Shown: positions 33,334 through 42,036 of the stretch, one piece after another
How the letters are laid out: each line of letters starts with the position of its first letter
Position numbering within the stretch: position 1 is the first letter of the stretch
Assembly: GCF_021277265.1 (NCBI RefSeq)
Contig: NZ_JAJSOH010000031.1
Span: 22,917 to 86,916, forward strand
Length of the DNA: 64,000 nucleotides
Direction of reading: 5' to 3'
Source: Kineosporia rhizophila
GTDB lineage: Bacteria > Actinomycetota > Actinomycetes > Actinomycetales > Kineosporiaceae
Notes under the pieces: model-generated
Database searches by the model: none
The model's input: the letters and a program-made list of their open reading frames with translations, nothing else
What the model was told of the DNA's origin: nothing
Position numbers and translations under genes: made by a program

Positions 33334-33736
33334 CCGGGCCGTCGTTGACCAGTTCCACCTGCATGTCGGCGCCGAAGCGGCCGGTGGCCACCTTGAGGCC
33401 GTGCCCGCGCAGGGCGTCGGCGAGGGCCTGGACCAGCGGTTCGGCCACCGGGCCGGGGGCGGCCTGGTTCCACGACGGGCGGCGGCCCTTGGCGGTGTCT
33501 GCGTAGAGGGTGAACTGGCTGATCAGGAGCACGCCGACGGCCAGGTCGACCGCGGACTTCTCGTCTTTCAGGATGCGCAGGTGGGCGATCTTCTTGGCGA
33601 TCGTGGCCACCTGCTCGGGACCGTCGGTGTGGGTCACCCCGGCCAGGACCACCAGGCCGGGGCCGTCGAGGGCGCCGACCTCCTCACCCTCGACCGTGAC
33701 CCGGCCGGACAATGCGCGCTGCACCACTGCTCTCAC
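33311..33736 (-). CDS. dtd: D-aminoacyl-tRNA deacylase
   Basis: 141 residues from GTG 33736. Diagnostic motifs are MRAVVQRALSGRVTVEG at the start, LLISQFTLYADTAKGRRPS (active-site SQFTLY) and VNDGPVTILLEA at the end (cross-subunit Gly-Pro motif). The homodimer removes D-amino acids, and glycine mischarged on tRNA-Ala. It overlaps the convergent methyltransferase gene. Confidence 0.95.
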   Translation of the reverse strand: MRAVVQRALSGRVTVEGEEVGALDGPGLVVLAGVTHTDGPEQVATIAKKIAHLRILKDEKSAVDLAVGVLLISQFTLYADTAKGRRPSWNQAAPGPVAEPLVQALADALRGHGLKVATGRFGADMQVELVNDGPVTILLEA

Positions 33737-33772
33737 AGCGCCCAATCTAGGGCGTGCCCGAGCAGCCGCCGG

Positions 33773-34336
33773 TCAGAAACGGTCGGCCAGGCTGACCTGG
33801 TCGAGCTGGTAACGGCGGGCCACCTCGGCGGTCAGTGCGTCGACCACCTGCTGCACCTCGCGCCGCGACCTCGACACCCGGTTCTCGATCTCGACCAGGC
33901 GGGCGAGCGCGGCCTCCAGGTCGGCGTCGGGCATGTCCAGGTCGGAGACGCCGACGTCGGACACCGCCCGCTCGGCCTCCCGGCGGTGCTCGCCGATCCG
34001 GCTCGGGGTGGCGGCCATGTGCCGGCCCAGGCCCCGGTCGGTGCGCTTCTCGGCGCCCAGGATGCGCTTGAGCGTCTCGGCGATCGCCTCGTCGGTGCGG
34101 TTGCCGAAGACCGGCTCGGACGGGCCGTCGCCGCTGCGGCGGGCCTGCTCGGCCCGCAGGATGTCGATCCGGCCCTGCAGCAGCCGGCGGGCGTAGGAGA
34201 GGTCGACCTCTTCCTGGTCCGCGTCGGCCCGGCGAGCCCGGACCTCCTCGAGATCCAGCACGTCGATCCCGTCCAGGTACCCCGGAGCGAGCACCCGGTC
34301 GATCCGGCGACGCCCTCCGGGCATGTACTCGGTCAT
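33773..34336 (-). CDS. rsiG: RsiG-type c-di-GMP-binding anti-sigma factor
   Basis: 187 residues from ATG 34336 (GGGAGGGTCC upstream). Two helices carry the c-di-GMP-binding signature E(x3)S(x2)R(x3)Q(x3)D of Streptomyces RsiG: EVDLSYARRLLQGRID in the first third and ENRVSRSRREVQQVVD near the C-terminus, both complete. In Streptomyces venezuelae RsiG sequesters the sporulation/motility sigma factor WhiG when loaded with a c-di-GMP dimer. Databases often call the family aerial mycelium formation protein. It is 37 bp upstream of dtd on the same strand. No WhiG gene is in the window. Confidence 0.88.
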   Translation of the reverse strand: MTEYMPGGRRRIDRVLAPGYLDGIDVLDLEEVRARRADADQEEVDLSYARRLLQGRIDILRAEQARRSGDGPSEPVFGNRTDEAIAETLKRILGAEKRTDRGLGRHMAATPSRIGEHRREAERAVSDVGVSDLDMPDADLEAALARLVEIENRVSRSRREVQQVVDALTAEVARRYQLDQVSLADRF

Positions 34337-34502
34337 GGACCCTCCCTGTCACGCTGGTCACGCCGGCACCGTCTGGCCCGCAGGGTGCGGGTGCGGCGAC
34401 TGGGGCGAGCCTAGCGGCTGGACCATTCGTTGCGTGACTACGCGACCGCGTTGCGTGACGAGTCGCACTGGTCAGGTCACCCGGGGAACCCGGGTGCCGA
34501 GC

Positions 34503-34823
34503 TCACCAGCGGCCGTAGGGCCCGTTGTTGCCGCCGCCGGTGATCGACTTGATCGCCGGCCGCACGTCGACCAGGTAGACCGCGGCAGCGACGAAGGCGA
34601 TCAGGTTGAACACGTTCAGCGGCATGTTGTTGACGAAGATGACGCCGATCGCGGTGGCGACACCGAGGATGCCGAGCCAGATCGGCTTGGTGAGCTTGCC
34701 CGCGGCGGTGAACGCGTCGGTGCGCTGCCGGAGCGCATCCACCAGAGCGAAGGCCTGCACGCCGAGAGCGAGCACGCCGATGATGAGCATGAGCAGGCCC
34801 TGCACGTTACCCAGCGCGTCCAT
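34503..34823 (-). CDS. DUF2516 membrane protein
   Basis: 106 residues from ATG 34823. Three hydrophobic helices: LLMLIIGVLALGVQAFALVDAL, PIWLGILGVATAIGVIFV and LNVFNLIAFVAAAVYLVDVRPAI, with a short Gly-rich tail. This matches the DUF2516 family found next to hbhA in mycobacteria (Rv0476). Function unknown. Confidence 0.85.
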   Translation of the reverse strand: MDALGNVQGLLMLIIGVLALGVQAFALVDALRQRTDAFTAAGKLTKPIWLGILGVATAIGVIFVNNMPLNVFNLIAFVAAAVYLVDVRPAIKSITGGGNNGPYGRW

Positions 34824-35018
34824 ACATCTACCTTAGGGCCTCGAGGCTGCCCCCGGTCCCCCCGGAGGATGGTCTGAGATGACAACGATTGGGCCTCGCC
34901 GGAAGGTTCCGGCGAGGCCTCTGGGCGCACCCGACGGCGCAGCCCCAGCGGGGGGTCTGACGCCACCGGGAGATGCTCCGGCCACGAGCAGTTCGCCCGG
35001 CCGGACCATCCGTCGCCG

Positions 35019-35921
35019 TCAGGCGGTGGGCTTCTTGGCCGACGTCCGAGGCGCCCGGGTGCTGGTGGCCGTGGTCTTGCGAGCGGCGGTGCGGGGGCTC
35101 TTCACCGCGGCCTTCACAGCGGCGTCGTCTGCCGCAGCGTTCGCCGGCCCGGCCACCTTCGTCGCCGGGGCAACCGTGCCCTTGGCGGCCTTCACCGCAG
35201 GAGAGGTGGCCGCCGGAGCACCGTTGGCCGCGGCCGCGGCGGCACGCTTGGCCACGGCGGTCTTGCGGGTGGCGGGCTTCTTCAGCGGCGTGGCCTGGTT
35301 GCCGCCGTCGCCGACCTCGACCGCCTTCTGCAGCGCATCCTCGTCGAGCCGGACCGGGGCGTTCACGACCTCGTCGGTGGTCCCGACCGGCTCGGCGACC
35401 GTGCTGCTGGGACGCCCCATCGCCAGAGTGCCGCGGATCACCGAGGCCGTGTCGTCGGCGGCACGGCGGGCCACGGTGACCGCGGCGCGGCCCCGGCTCA
35501 GGGTGCTGCCGGCCTGGCTGACGAAGACCTGGGTGACGAAGGTCTGGCTGACCAGGGGCTGGCCCTCGGTTTGGGGGTAGACCCGGTCGAACAGGTCCTT
35601 GCCGCGGCGGGCGAGTTCCTCGTAGGCAGCCTCGGCCTTGCCCGCCACCTCGAGGGCGCGGGCGACGGCGCGGGTGGGTGCCTGCTCGGCCTGGGCCCGC
35701 AGGTTCTTCGGGTCGAGCGCACCGACCCGCTTCTCCACGTCGGCCAGCCGCTTCTCCACGTCGGACTGGAAGCGCTGCTGCAGGTGCGAGGCCCCGGCCG
35801 CGGCGGCGCGGACCTGCTGCACCGCCAGGTCGGTGGCCCCCACCACGGCGAACAACGGGGTGGTGGGCAGGCCGGGTTTCGGCGTACCGGCCGGACGCTG
35901 GTCCTGGTCGGTGGTGGTCAT
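35019..35921 (-). CDS. HbhA-like heparin-binding haemagglutinin homologue
   Basis: 300 residues from ATG 35921 (AGGAGG upstream). The N-terminal region has LFAVVGATDLAVQQVRAAA, followed by long coiled-coil-like helices with FQSDVEKRLADVEKRVGAL. The C-terminal third is Ala/Lys/Pro-rich (KKPATRKTAVAKRAAAAAA, ARKTTATSTRAPRTSAKKP), as in mycobacterial HbhA, where the lysine tail binds glycosaminoglycans and DNA. A role in adhesion, lipid inclusion or nucleoid association is possible; this organism's use is unknown. The order XRE regulator, hbhA, DUF2516 is conserved with mycobacteria. Confidence 0.72.
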   Translation of the reverse strand: MTTTDQDQRPAGTPKPGLPTTPLFAVVGATDLAVQQVRAAAAGASHLQQRFQSDVEKRLADVEKRVGALDPKNLRAQAEQAPTRAVARALEVAGKAEAAYEELARRGKDLFDRVYPQTEGQPLVSQTFVTQVFVSQAGSTLSRGRAAVTVARRAADDTASVIRGTLAMGRPSSTVAEPVGTTDEVVNAPVRLDEDALQKAVEVGDGGNQATPLKKPATRKTAVAKRAAAAAANGAPAATSPAVKAAKGTVAPATKVAGPANAAADDAAVKAAVKSPRTAARKTTATSTRAPRTSAKKPTA

Positions 35922-36018
35922 GGTGTCCTCCTGGTCACGAGCCGGGATCGGCGGCCGCAGTCGTCGGATCTTCCTGCCGAAGCCACCGGCGACGCTGCCG
36001 ACGGACGGATGATGAGGC

Positions 36019-36633
36019 TCAGTCGGTGCGCTGTTCTTCGGAACCGACCTGACGCAGCGCAGAGCGCGAGGTCGCCGGGCGCCGGGCGGCCCGCTTGCGG
36101 GCGCCGGCCGCACGCCGGGCCGCACTGGGGCGAGCGGCCCCGGCCGGGACCGGCTCACCCGCGGCCGTTGCCTGCTCGGCGCCACGGCGCCGGGACTTGA
36201 GACCGGCACCGTCGGCCAGGGGCACCACGGTGCCCTCCGCCCCGACGACCCCGATCGCCCCGGCTGCCCCGACGGCGTCGTCCCGGGCGTTCTCGGCGCG
36301 GAAGGTCTCGTAGATATCGAGCAGCACCCGCTTCTGCCGGGCGGTGAGCCGGACGTCGCTCTGGATCGCCACCTCGACCTCGACCCCGACCGACTCCTCC
36401 AGCAGGCCGGCCCGCTGGAACAGCGCCTCGGCCGAGATCTGCAGACCCTTGGCGATCTGGGTGAGCACCTCGGCGGAGGGCTTGCGCAGCCCCCGCTCGA
36501 TCTGGCTGAGGTAGGGGTTGCTGACGCCGGCCGCGTTGGAGAGCTGGCGCAGCGAGAGCTTGGCGCTCTCGCGCTGCTCCCGGACGAAGGCTCCGAGTTC
36601 GGTCACCCGATCGGGCACTTTGAGGGTTGCCAC
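36019..36633 (-). CDS. XRE-family helix-turn-helix regulator upstream of hbhA-like gene
   Basis: 204 residues from GTG 36633; a TTG at 36669 in the same frame is an alternative. The HTH is LGAFVREQRESAKLSLRQLSNAAGVSNPYLSQIERGLRKPS, a Cro/CI fold, followed by a helix-rich segment (LTARQKRVLLDIYETFRAEN). The C-terminal third is basic and Ala-rich (ARRAAGARKRAARRP), which is unusual for this regulator. It probably controls itself and the hbhA-like gene 97 bp downstream. GCTTGC and GCAAGC (near 36648-36674) flank its start as a weak inverted repeat. Confidence 0.85.
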   Translation of the reverse strand: MATLKVPDRVTELGAFVREQRESAKLSLRQLSNAAGVSNPYLSQIERGLRKPSAEVLTQIAKGLQISAEALFQRAGLLEESVGVEVEVAIQSDVRLTARQKRVLLDIYETFRAENARDDAVGAAGAIGVVGAEGTVVPLADGAGLKSRRRGAEQATAAGEPVPAGAARPSAARRAAGARKRAARRPATSRSALRQVGSEEQRTD

Positions 36634-36715
36634 CCGGCCACTGTGCTTGCTCGAGTTAGCACTTTGCAAGCTGCCTGCTGACCCGGCCGGATGATCCGGG
36701 TCACAGAATGGGGCT

Positions 36716-37540
36716 CTATGCGGACAGACCGATCAGCTCTCGCGCCTGCGCCGGGCTCATCGCCGGGCGCTGCAGATGATTGGCCAGCGTGGCCGCCCGG
36801 GCGGCCAGTTCGGCACTGCCGGTGACCGGGCGGCGGGGCGCGAAGAAGACGTTGTCCTCCATGCCGACCCGCACGTGGCCGCCCATCGCCAGGCTCGCCG
36901 CGAGCACCGGCAGATGCCCGCGGCCGATGCCGGTGGCCGACCAGGAGGTGACCGCCGCGGGCAGCGCCTGCACCCCCGCGACCAGGGCGGGAACGGTGGC
37001 GGGCAGGCCCCCGGGCACGCCCAGGACGAAGTCGGCGTGGACCTTGCCGCCGTAGGGCAGGCCGAACTCGCCGACCAGCCGTTCCAGCGTGGCCACGTGC
37101 CCGAGGTCGAACAGCTCGAACTCGGGCACCACCTGGGCGGCCTGACTGCGCTGGTACAGGTCGACCACGAACGGCCAGGGGTTGCTGAACACGTCGTTGC
37201 CGAAGTTGACCGTGCCGCAGGTGATCGAGCACGAGTCGGGGGCGGCGTCGAGCACCTTCAACCGGTCGGCGAGCGGGTCGTGCACGCTGCCCCCGGTGGA
37301 CAGCTGCACGATCAGCCCGGTGTTCTCCCGCAGCGCGGCGACCGTCTCGCGCAGCCGCCCCAGGTCGAGCGTGGGCCGGTGCTCGCCGTCGCGGATGTGC
37401 ACATGGATCATCGCCGCGCCCGCGGCCTCGCAGGCCCGGGCCTCGGCGACGAGTTCCTCGACCGTGGTCGGCAGCTGCGGCCAGGTCGCCTTGTCGATCT
37501 CGGCACCGGTGGGCGCGACGGTGATCAAAGTGCGATTCAT
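36716..37540 (-). CDS. BKACE-family beta-keto acid cleavage enzyme (DUF849)
   Basis: 274 residues from ATG 37540. A TIM-barrel enzyme with the zinc motif MIHVHIRD (His46, His48), PTGAEIDK near residue 11, LSTGGS, and MGGHVRVGMEDNVFF near the C-terminus, all typical of BKACE proteins such as Kce. The family condenses a beta-keto acid with acetyl-CoA to give acetoacetate and a CoA ester. Members differ in substrate; the lack of a lysine-fermentation cluster argues against 3-keto-5-aminohexanoate specifically. Confidence 0.85.
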   Translation of the reverse strand: MNRTLITVAPTGAEIDKATWPQLPTTVEELVAEARACEAAGAAMIHVHIRDGEHRPTLDLGRLRETVAALRENTGLIVQLSTGGSVHDPLADRLKVLDAAPDSCSITCGTVNFGNDVFSNPWPFVVDLYQRSQAAQVVPEFELFDLGHVATLERLVGEFGLPYGGKVHADFVLGVPGGLPATVPALVAGVQALPAAVTSWSATGIGRGHLPVLAASLAMGGHVRVGMEDNVFFAPRRPVTGSAELAARAATLANHLQRPAMSPAQARELIGLSA

Positions 37541-37607
37541 CCGCCCATCGTGACTGTTGGCCGCAGAATCAGCCAGCAACATCCGTCTTCAATTGAGATC
37601 TTGCGGT

Positions 37608-38714
37608 TCAGCCCTGCGGCAGACGGCGAATCTTCGGGACGTCGGCGGAGGGACCGGCGGCCGCGTCGACCACGATCTCCTGCGCCGCCTCGACCCCTCC
37701 GGCCAGCAGCTGCACATCCGGCGGGGTGGAGCGCTTGAGCACGGCGAGGGCGATCGGGCCCAGTTCGTGGTGCCGGGCCGCGGTGGTCACCCGCCCGACC
37801 TCACGCTCGCCGTTGAGCACGGTGGCGCCCGGCGCGGGCAGCTCGTTCATCGTGCCGTCGAGGTGCAGCATGACCAGCCGGCGCGGAGGGCGGCCGAGGT
37901 TGTGCACCCGGGCGATCGTCTCCTGCCCGCGGTAGCAGCCCTTCTCCAGATGGACGGCGGTGCGCAGCCAGTCGAGTTCGTGGGGGATGGTGCGGTGGTC
38001 GGTCTCGAAACCGTGCCGGGGCCGCCAGGCGGCCACCCGCAGCGCGTCCACCGCCCAGGTGCCCGCGGCGCCGTCGAACTCCCCCGCCGCCACCTGCTGC
38101 TCGAACTCGGCGCGCGGGATCAGCACCTCGCGCCACTTCCACTCCGGGTGCCCGGCCACCTCGATCTCGTCGGCGGTGTAGAGGGCGCCCCCCACGGCCA
38201 GGTCGGGCCAGGGGTCACGCCAGGCCAGCGGCTCACCGGTGGACTCGCTGTCCACCGCCTCGCCGACCACGGCCCAGTCGGCGGTGACGTCGGCCACCTC
38301 GACCCGGCGCATGAACACCATGCGCTGCAGGAAGGCGACCAGCTCACCGGCGGTGCCCGGCTCGACCGTGATCCAGGTGGCGCTGCCGTCGTCGACCAGG
38401 TGCAGGTCGTGCTCGACGTGGCCGTTCGGGGTGAGCAGCAGGGCCTCGGTGGAGGTGAACGGCGCGAGGCCGGACAGGTGCTGCGTAGTCATCGAGTGCA
38501 GCCAGGTGAGCCGGTCGGGGCCGGCGATCCGGATCACCCCGCGGTTGGACAGGTCGGCCCGCGCCTGACCCGCCTCGAGCCGCCGCTGCTCCCCCACCGG
38601 GTCGCCGTAGTGCCAGGCCACACCACTGTCGATGCCTTCGACGGGAACGGCTCCGGGGCGCTCCAGCAGCGGACTGCGGTAGCTCGGGACGGCAGGGGCG
38701 ACGGGTTCGCTCAT
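37608..38714 (-). CDS. ygfZ: Folate-binding protein YgfZ, iron-sulfur cluster assembly
   Basis: 368 residues from ATG 38714. A GcvT-like three-domain protein with the YgfZ signature EKGCYRGQETIARVHNLGRPPRRLV (K-G-C-Y-x-G-Q-E) near residue 265 and LLTPNGHVEHDL, LTWLHSMTTQHLSG earlier. It uses folate to support synthesis or repair of Fe-S enzymes. It lies 44 bp downstream of a fur-family gene on the same strand. Confidence 0.93.
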   Translation of the reverse strand: MSEPVAPAVPSYRSPLLERPGAVPVEGIDSGVAWHYGDPVGEQRRLEAGQARADLSNRGVIRIAGPDRLTWLHSMTTQHLSGLAPFTSTEALLLTPNGHVEHDLHLVDDGSATWITVEPGTAGELVAFLQRMVFMRRVEVADVTADWAVVGEAVDSESTGEPLAWRDPWPDLAVGGALYTADEIEVAGHPEWKWREVLIPRAEFEQQVAAGEFDGAAGTWAVDALRVAAWRPRHGFETDHRTIPHELDWLRTAVHLEKGCYRGQETIARVHNLGRPPRRLVMLHLDGTMNELPAPGATVLNGEREVGRVTTAARHHELGPIALAVLKRSTPPDVQLLAGGVEAAQEIVVDAAAGPSADVPKIRRLPQG

Positions 38715-38758
38715 GTCGCTGTGCAGCGCCCCGGGCCCCGCAGAACTTCCCGGCCCGC

Positions 38759-39193
38759 TCACGAGTCCTGGCACTGCGCGCAGAGGCCGTGCAGGGAGAG
38801 GTGCCCCAGGTCGGTGTCGAAGCCGGACTGCTCACGCACCGCCCGGGCCAGCGGCCGGGCCAGGTCGAGGTCGGCCTCGGTGATCGCGCCGCAGCCCCGG
38901 CAGACCAGGTGCAGGTGGTTGACGTGACTGGCCACCTGGTAGGTCGGGGAGCCGTGGGTGAGATGGGTGTGACTGATCACCCCGATCTTCTCCATCAGCT
39001 CCAGGGCCCGGTAGACCGTGGAGAGATTGACCGGGCCCGACTCGTTCTCCCTCTGGACGAAGTCGCAGACCTCCTCCGGGGTGGCGTGGCCGAGCTCGGT
39101 GACCGCCCGCAGCACCGAACGACGCTGCGGGGTGGCCCGCAGACCGCGTTCCCGCAGGGCGGTGTCCAGCTCCGCGACGGTCACCTGGGCCAT
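38759..39193 (-). CDS. Fur-family metalloregulator
   Basis: 144 residues from ATG 39193. Winged-helix DNA-binding domain ELDTALRERGLRATPQRRSVLRAVTELGHATPEEV and NLSTVYRALELMEKIGVI, then the dimer/metal domain with HVNHLHLVCRGCG and CAQCQDS (two CxxC structural-zinc pairs). Whether it senses iron, zinc, manganese or peroxide cannot be settled; the sequence is closest to the general Fur/Zur type. It starts one base from the stop of the nitrobindin-like gene, so it is in the same operon. Confidence 0.92.
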   Translation of the reverse strand: MAQVTVAELDTALRERGLRATPQRRSVLRAVTELGHATPEEVCDFVQRENESGPVNLSTVYRALELMEKIGVISHTHLTHGSPTYQVASHVNHLHLVCRGCGAITEADLDLARPLARAVREQSGFDTDLGHLSLHGLCAQCQDS

Positions 39194-39194
39194 C

Positions 39195-39728
39195 TCAGAC
39201 CCGCTTGAGCCGGGCCGAGGCGTGCGACTGCAGCGGGTGCCCCTCGGCGGCCATGTCCAGGGCCCAGAGCAGGTCGGACTCGACCAGCCCGTAGAGCCGG
39301 GTGGCGGCGGTGTACTCCTTGGCCGAGACCGTGCGGGCGACCAGGTCGGTCTGCAGGTCGATGCGGGGGCCCTTGGCCCGGCCCAGGTAGATCTCGGAGA
39401 TGCCGGTCGGGTGCACGATCAGCACCTCGAGGTCGGTGCTGGGCGTGTTGTCGGTCTCCGGCTCGGCGTCGGCCGGCGGCGCGACCGGGCGCCAGTAACC
39501 GGTCTCGGTGGCCAGCGGCTCCACCTGGTTGCCGGCCGCGTCCAGGCGCCACATCCGCGAGGTGTACGAAAGGAACGGACGGCCGTCGTGGGAGAACTCG
39601 ATCTCCTGGCCGAAGTTCGCCTCTTCCATGGTCGGGTAGCCGATCACGCCGGCCCCCTCCCAGCGGCCGATCAGCCAGGCCAGGGGCGCGAGCGGGGTGG
39701 GCAGGTCGGTGTCTAGTTGGAACGCCAC
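39195..39728 (-). CDS. Nitrobindin-like haem-binding beta-barrel (FABP family)
   Basis: 177 residues from ATG 39728. The family signature GxWxGxG appears as IGRWEGAGVIGYP (residues 20-32), followed by alternating beta strands and a C-terminal SHASARLKRV containing a His near the haem-ligand position. Bacterial nitrobindins bind ferric haem and isomerise peroxynitrite to nitrate. Co-transcribed with fur and ygfZ, which points to iron and nitrosative/oxidative stress. Confidence 0.85.
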   Translation of the reverse strand: MAFQLDTDLPTPLAPLAWLIGRWEGAGVIGYPTMEEANFGQEIEFSHDGRPFLSYTSRMWRLDAAGNQVEPLATETGYWRPVAPPADAEPETDNTPSTDLEVLIVHPTGISEIYLGRAKGPRIDLQTDLVARTVSAKEYTAATRLYGLVESDLLWALDMAAEGHPLQSHASARLKRV

Positions 39729-39773
39729 GGTGCGATCGTATGACGAGCGGCCCGCCGAGGTAGCGTCGCGGGC

Positions 39774-40136
39774 ATGGCCGACTCGCTCGTGATCGAGGTC
39801 GTCGCCGGGCCGGACGCCCCGGAACGCTGCAATCAGGCCTTCACCGTGGCCGCCGCCGCCTGCGCGGCCGGGGTGCCGGTGGAGGTCTGGCTGAACGGTG
39901 AGGCCGCCTGGCTGGCGGTGCCCGGGCGGGCGGCCGGGCTGGTGCTGGAAGAGGCCGCACCACTGACCGAACTGCTCGAGATCGTGCTGGAGGCGGGGCA
40001 GGTACGGGTCTGCACGCAGGCCGCCGCCCGGCGTTCGATCGACCCGGCCGACCTGATCGAGGGCGTCACCATTGCGGGCGCCGCTGCCTACCTGGAGCGC
40101 ATCCTGCGTGAAGGCACCCGCACGCTGGTGTATTAA
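39774..40136 (+). CDS. DsrE-family small sulfur-relay-like protein
   Basis: 120 residues from ATG 39774. The fold pattern (VIEVVAGPDAPERCNQAFTVAAAACAAGVPVEVWL, VRVCTQAAARRS, GVTIAGAAAYLERIL) matches DsrE-like proteins, including an internal Cys at residue 79 in the position used for persulfide carriage in some members. Its role here is unknown. TAGCGT about 10 bp upstream suggests a leaderless transcript. Its TAA stop overlaps the stop of the convergent membrane gene. Confidence 0.82.
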   Translation: MADSLVIEVVAGPDAPERCNQAFTVAAAACAAGVPVEVWLNGEAAWLAVPGRAAGLVLEEAAPLTELLEIVLEAGQVRVCTQAAARRSIDPADLIEGVTIAGAAAYLERILREGTRTLVY

Positions 40137-40885
40137 CCGATACCCATCCGGAAGATCGCGTAGGCCGCCGTGCCGGCTGCGGCCACCGGAGCTGCGGCCC
40201 GGGCCAGGGTGGCCGGCTGCAGCCGGGTGAGCAGCCCTTCCGCATCGACCAGGCGATCGACGGCGATGCCCACGCCGGAGACGGCGAGCCCGACCAGCGC
40301 TGCGGTGCCCAGCGGCACGCCCGGCACCACGACCGAGGCCACCACCGAGGCGACGAGCCCGGCGCCCAGGCCGGCCCAGGTGAGCATCGACGGGGCCAGC
40401 GGCAGGGTGAGCACCAGCCGGCCCACCGCGGTACCGGCCGCGGCCACCACCACCGCCGCCGATCCGGCCTCGGTGTCGCCGACCAGCACCCAGCCCGCGG
40501 CCAGCATGGCGACGAACTGGCCGGACAGCGTCCCGGTCACCGACTCGACCAGGTTGTGCCGGCCGTCCCGGCGGAACAGTTCGTGGGCGAAGCTGCTGAG
40601 CACGGCGGCCGCCATCACTCCGGAGAACACCGACAGCGGCTGCTCCACGTCGACCTCGGGCGAGATCGCGATGCTCCCGGCGACCAGGGCGCCCACGCCC
40701 AGGACCAGGATCAGGAACGTGGTGCCGGCCCGGTGCGGGAGCCGGAGCAGGTCGCTCCAGCCGATGGCGAGCGCCAGAACGGTGAGCCCGGCGGCGGCGG
40801 CGAGCACCGGCCCTCCGGCGTAACCGGCCACGGCCAGGACGGCGGCGGCCACCAGAGCCAGGCCGGCGGGAAGCGGGGCGGTCAC
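40133..40885 (-). CDS. Actinobacterial polytopic membrane protein
   Basis: 250 residues from GTG 40885, with about seven or eight hydrophobic helices and few charged residues. The SIAISPEVDVEQPLSVF and SSFAHELFRRDGRHNLVESV stretches mark the only polar loops. I recognise no transporter signature. The family seems restricted to actinomycetes in my experience; function unknown. Its stop codon overlaps that of the DsrE gene by two or three bases. Confidence 0.75.
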   Translation of the reverse strand: MTAPLPAGLALVAAAVLAVAGYAGGPVLAAAAGLTVLALAIGWSDLLRLPHRAGTTFLILVLGVGALVAGSIAISPEVDVEQPLSVFSGVMAAAVLSSFAHELFRRDGRHNLVESVTGTLSGQFVAMLAAGWVLVGDTEAGSAAVVVAAAGTAVGRLVLTLPLAPSMLTWAGLGAGLVASVVASVVVPGVPLGTAALVGLAVSGVGIAVDRLVDAEGLLTRLQPATLARAAAPVAAAGTAAYAIFRMGIG

Positions 40886-41276
40886 GCCCGCATCCTGACA
40901 GATCCCTGACAAGCGCCCACGGCCGAGAGCGCGATCGGCGGCCGGTGCGCGCGGTGGGTACCCGGCTGGCAACTCTGAGTGAGCATCGATGCCGTGAGAG
41001 TCACACGCCACACCTCTTGGCGGGAACCGCCCGAACCGGATTCACTTCAGACACCGCCCGGAAACGTCCCAGTGAGACCGCGTTCACGTACGAACTTGTG
41101 CTCAGGTGGCCGAACTGTGACGTTGCGTGGCGCCAAATAGTGGTCAGCCCCTGTGACAGGAACGCCTCGTCACCTACCCTGATCGGGTTGCACTCCGCAA
41201 AGACGCGGGCACCACGGGGGCACACAACCGGGCTCGCCACCTGCACGGTCGGTCGGACGACGCGGAGGTCTACCAG
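40886..41276. other. Upstream region of glnR
   Basis: 391 bp between the membrane-protein gene and glnR, both reading away from it. No gene is supported. It holds the promoters of both, a GlnR-box-like site at 41050-41076, and a lower-GC stretch near 41085-41140. Confidence 0.5.
41050..41076 (+). promoter_or_regulatory. GlnR-box-like sequence upstream of glnR
   Basis: GACAC, six bases, GAAAC, six bases, GTGAG: this matches the gTnAC-n6-GaAAC-n6-gTnAC layout of actinobacterial GlnR boxes with one mismatch in each a-site. It is 200 bp before the glnR start, so it could mediate autoregulation. Confidence 0.4.
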
Positions 41277-41993
41277 ATGGCTTCACTCCTTCTTTTGACG
41301 AATGCCCTGGCCCCGTCCGCCGAGGTGCTCCCCGCCCTCGGCCTGCTGCCGCACCAGATCCGGGTGCTGCCGGCCGAGGCTGCCGTCCTGGTCGACGCTC
41401 CCCCGGCCGACGCGGTGATCGTCGACGGCCGCCGCGACCTGGCCGGCGCCCGCTCGCTGTGCCGTCTGCTGCGCACCACCGGGCTCTCCTCACCGTTACT
41501 CCTCGTGCTCACCGAGGGCGGCATGGCCGCCGTGGTGGCCGACTGGGGCGCCGACGACGTCCTGCTCGACTCGGCCGGCCCGGCCGAGGTGGAGGCCCGC
41601 CTGCGGCTGGCCGCCGGCCGCAGCCGCCTGGCCGAGACCCAGGCGTCCGACGAGGCGCCCGAGATCCGCGCCGGCGACCTGGTCGTCGACGAGGTGACGT
41701 ACAGCGCCCGGGTCCGCGGGCGCGCGCTCGACCTCACCTACAAGGAATTCGAGCTGCTGAAGTTCCTGGCCCAGCACCCGGGCCGGGTGTTCACCCGGGC
41801 CCAGTTGCTGCAGGAGGTCTGGGGCTACGACTACTTCGGCGGCACCCGCACGGTGGACGTGCACGTCCGGCGGCTGCGGGCCAAGCTCGGCCCCGAGCAC
41901 GACGCCCTGATCGGCACGGTGCGTAACGTCGGCTACCGGTTCGTGCCGCCCGGCCGCGAGCGGGCCGGGGTCGAGGAGACGGTCGACGCCTGA
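41277..41993 (+). CDS. glnR: Nitrogen regulator GlnR (orphan OmpR-type)
   Basis: 238 residues from ATG 41277. Nearly the whole sequence matches Streptomyces GlnR: LLLLTNALAPSAEVLPALGLL, VIVDGRRDL (the conserved Asp, unphosphorylated in this family), VLTEGGMAAVVADWGADDVLLD, then the winged helix LTYKEFELLKFLAQHPGRVF and HVRRLRAKLGPEHDAL. It has no cognate kinase and works as a charge-stabilised dimer controlling glnA, amtB, nir and other nitrogen genes. It is followed by mshD after about 43 bp, as in mycobacteria (Rv0818-Rv0819). Confidence 0.96.
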   Translation: MASLLLLTNALAPSAEVLPALGLLPHQIRVLPAEAAVLVDAPPADAVIVDGRRDLAGARSLCRLLRTTGLSSPLLLVLTEGGMAAVVADWGADDVLLDSAGPAEVEARLRLAAGRSRLAETQASDEAPEIRAGDLVVDEVTYSARVRGRALDLTYKEFELLKFLAQHPGRVFTRAQLLQEVWGYDYFGGTRTVDVHVRRLRAKLGPEHDALIGTVRNVGYRFVPPGRERAGVEETVDA

Positions 41994-42036
41994 GGCCGGT
42001 GCCCCGGCCCCGAGTGCTGCCGTTGCGTCACCACCT

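Noticed and set aside
40945..41298. A 117-codon plus-strand frame upstream of glnR
   Set aside because: Overlaps the glnR start and GlnR-box-like region; composition not coding-like.
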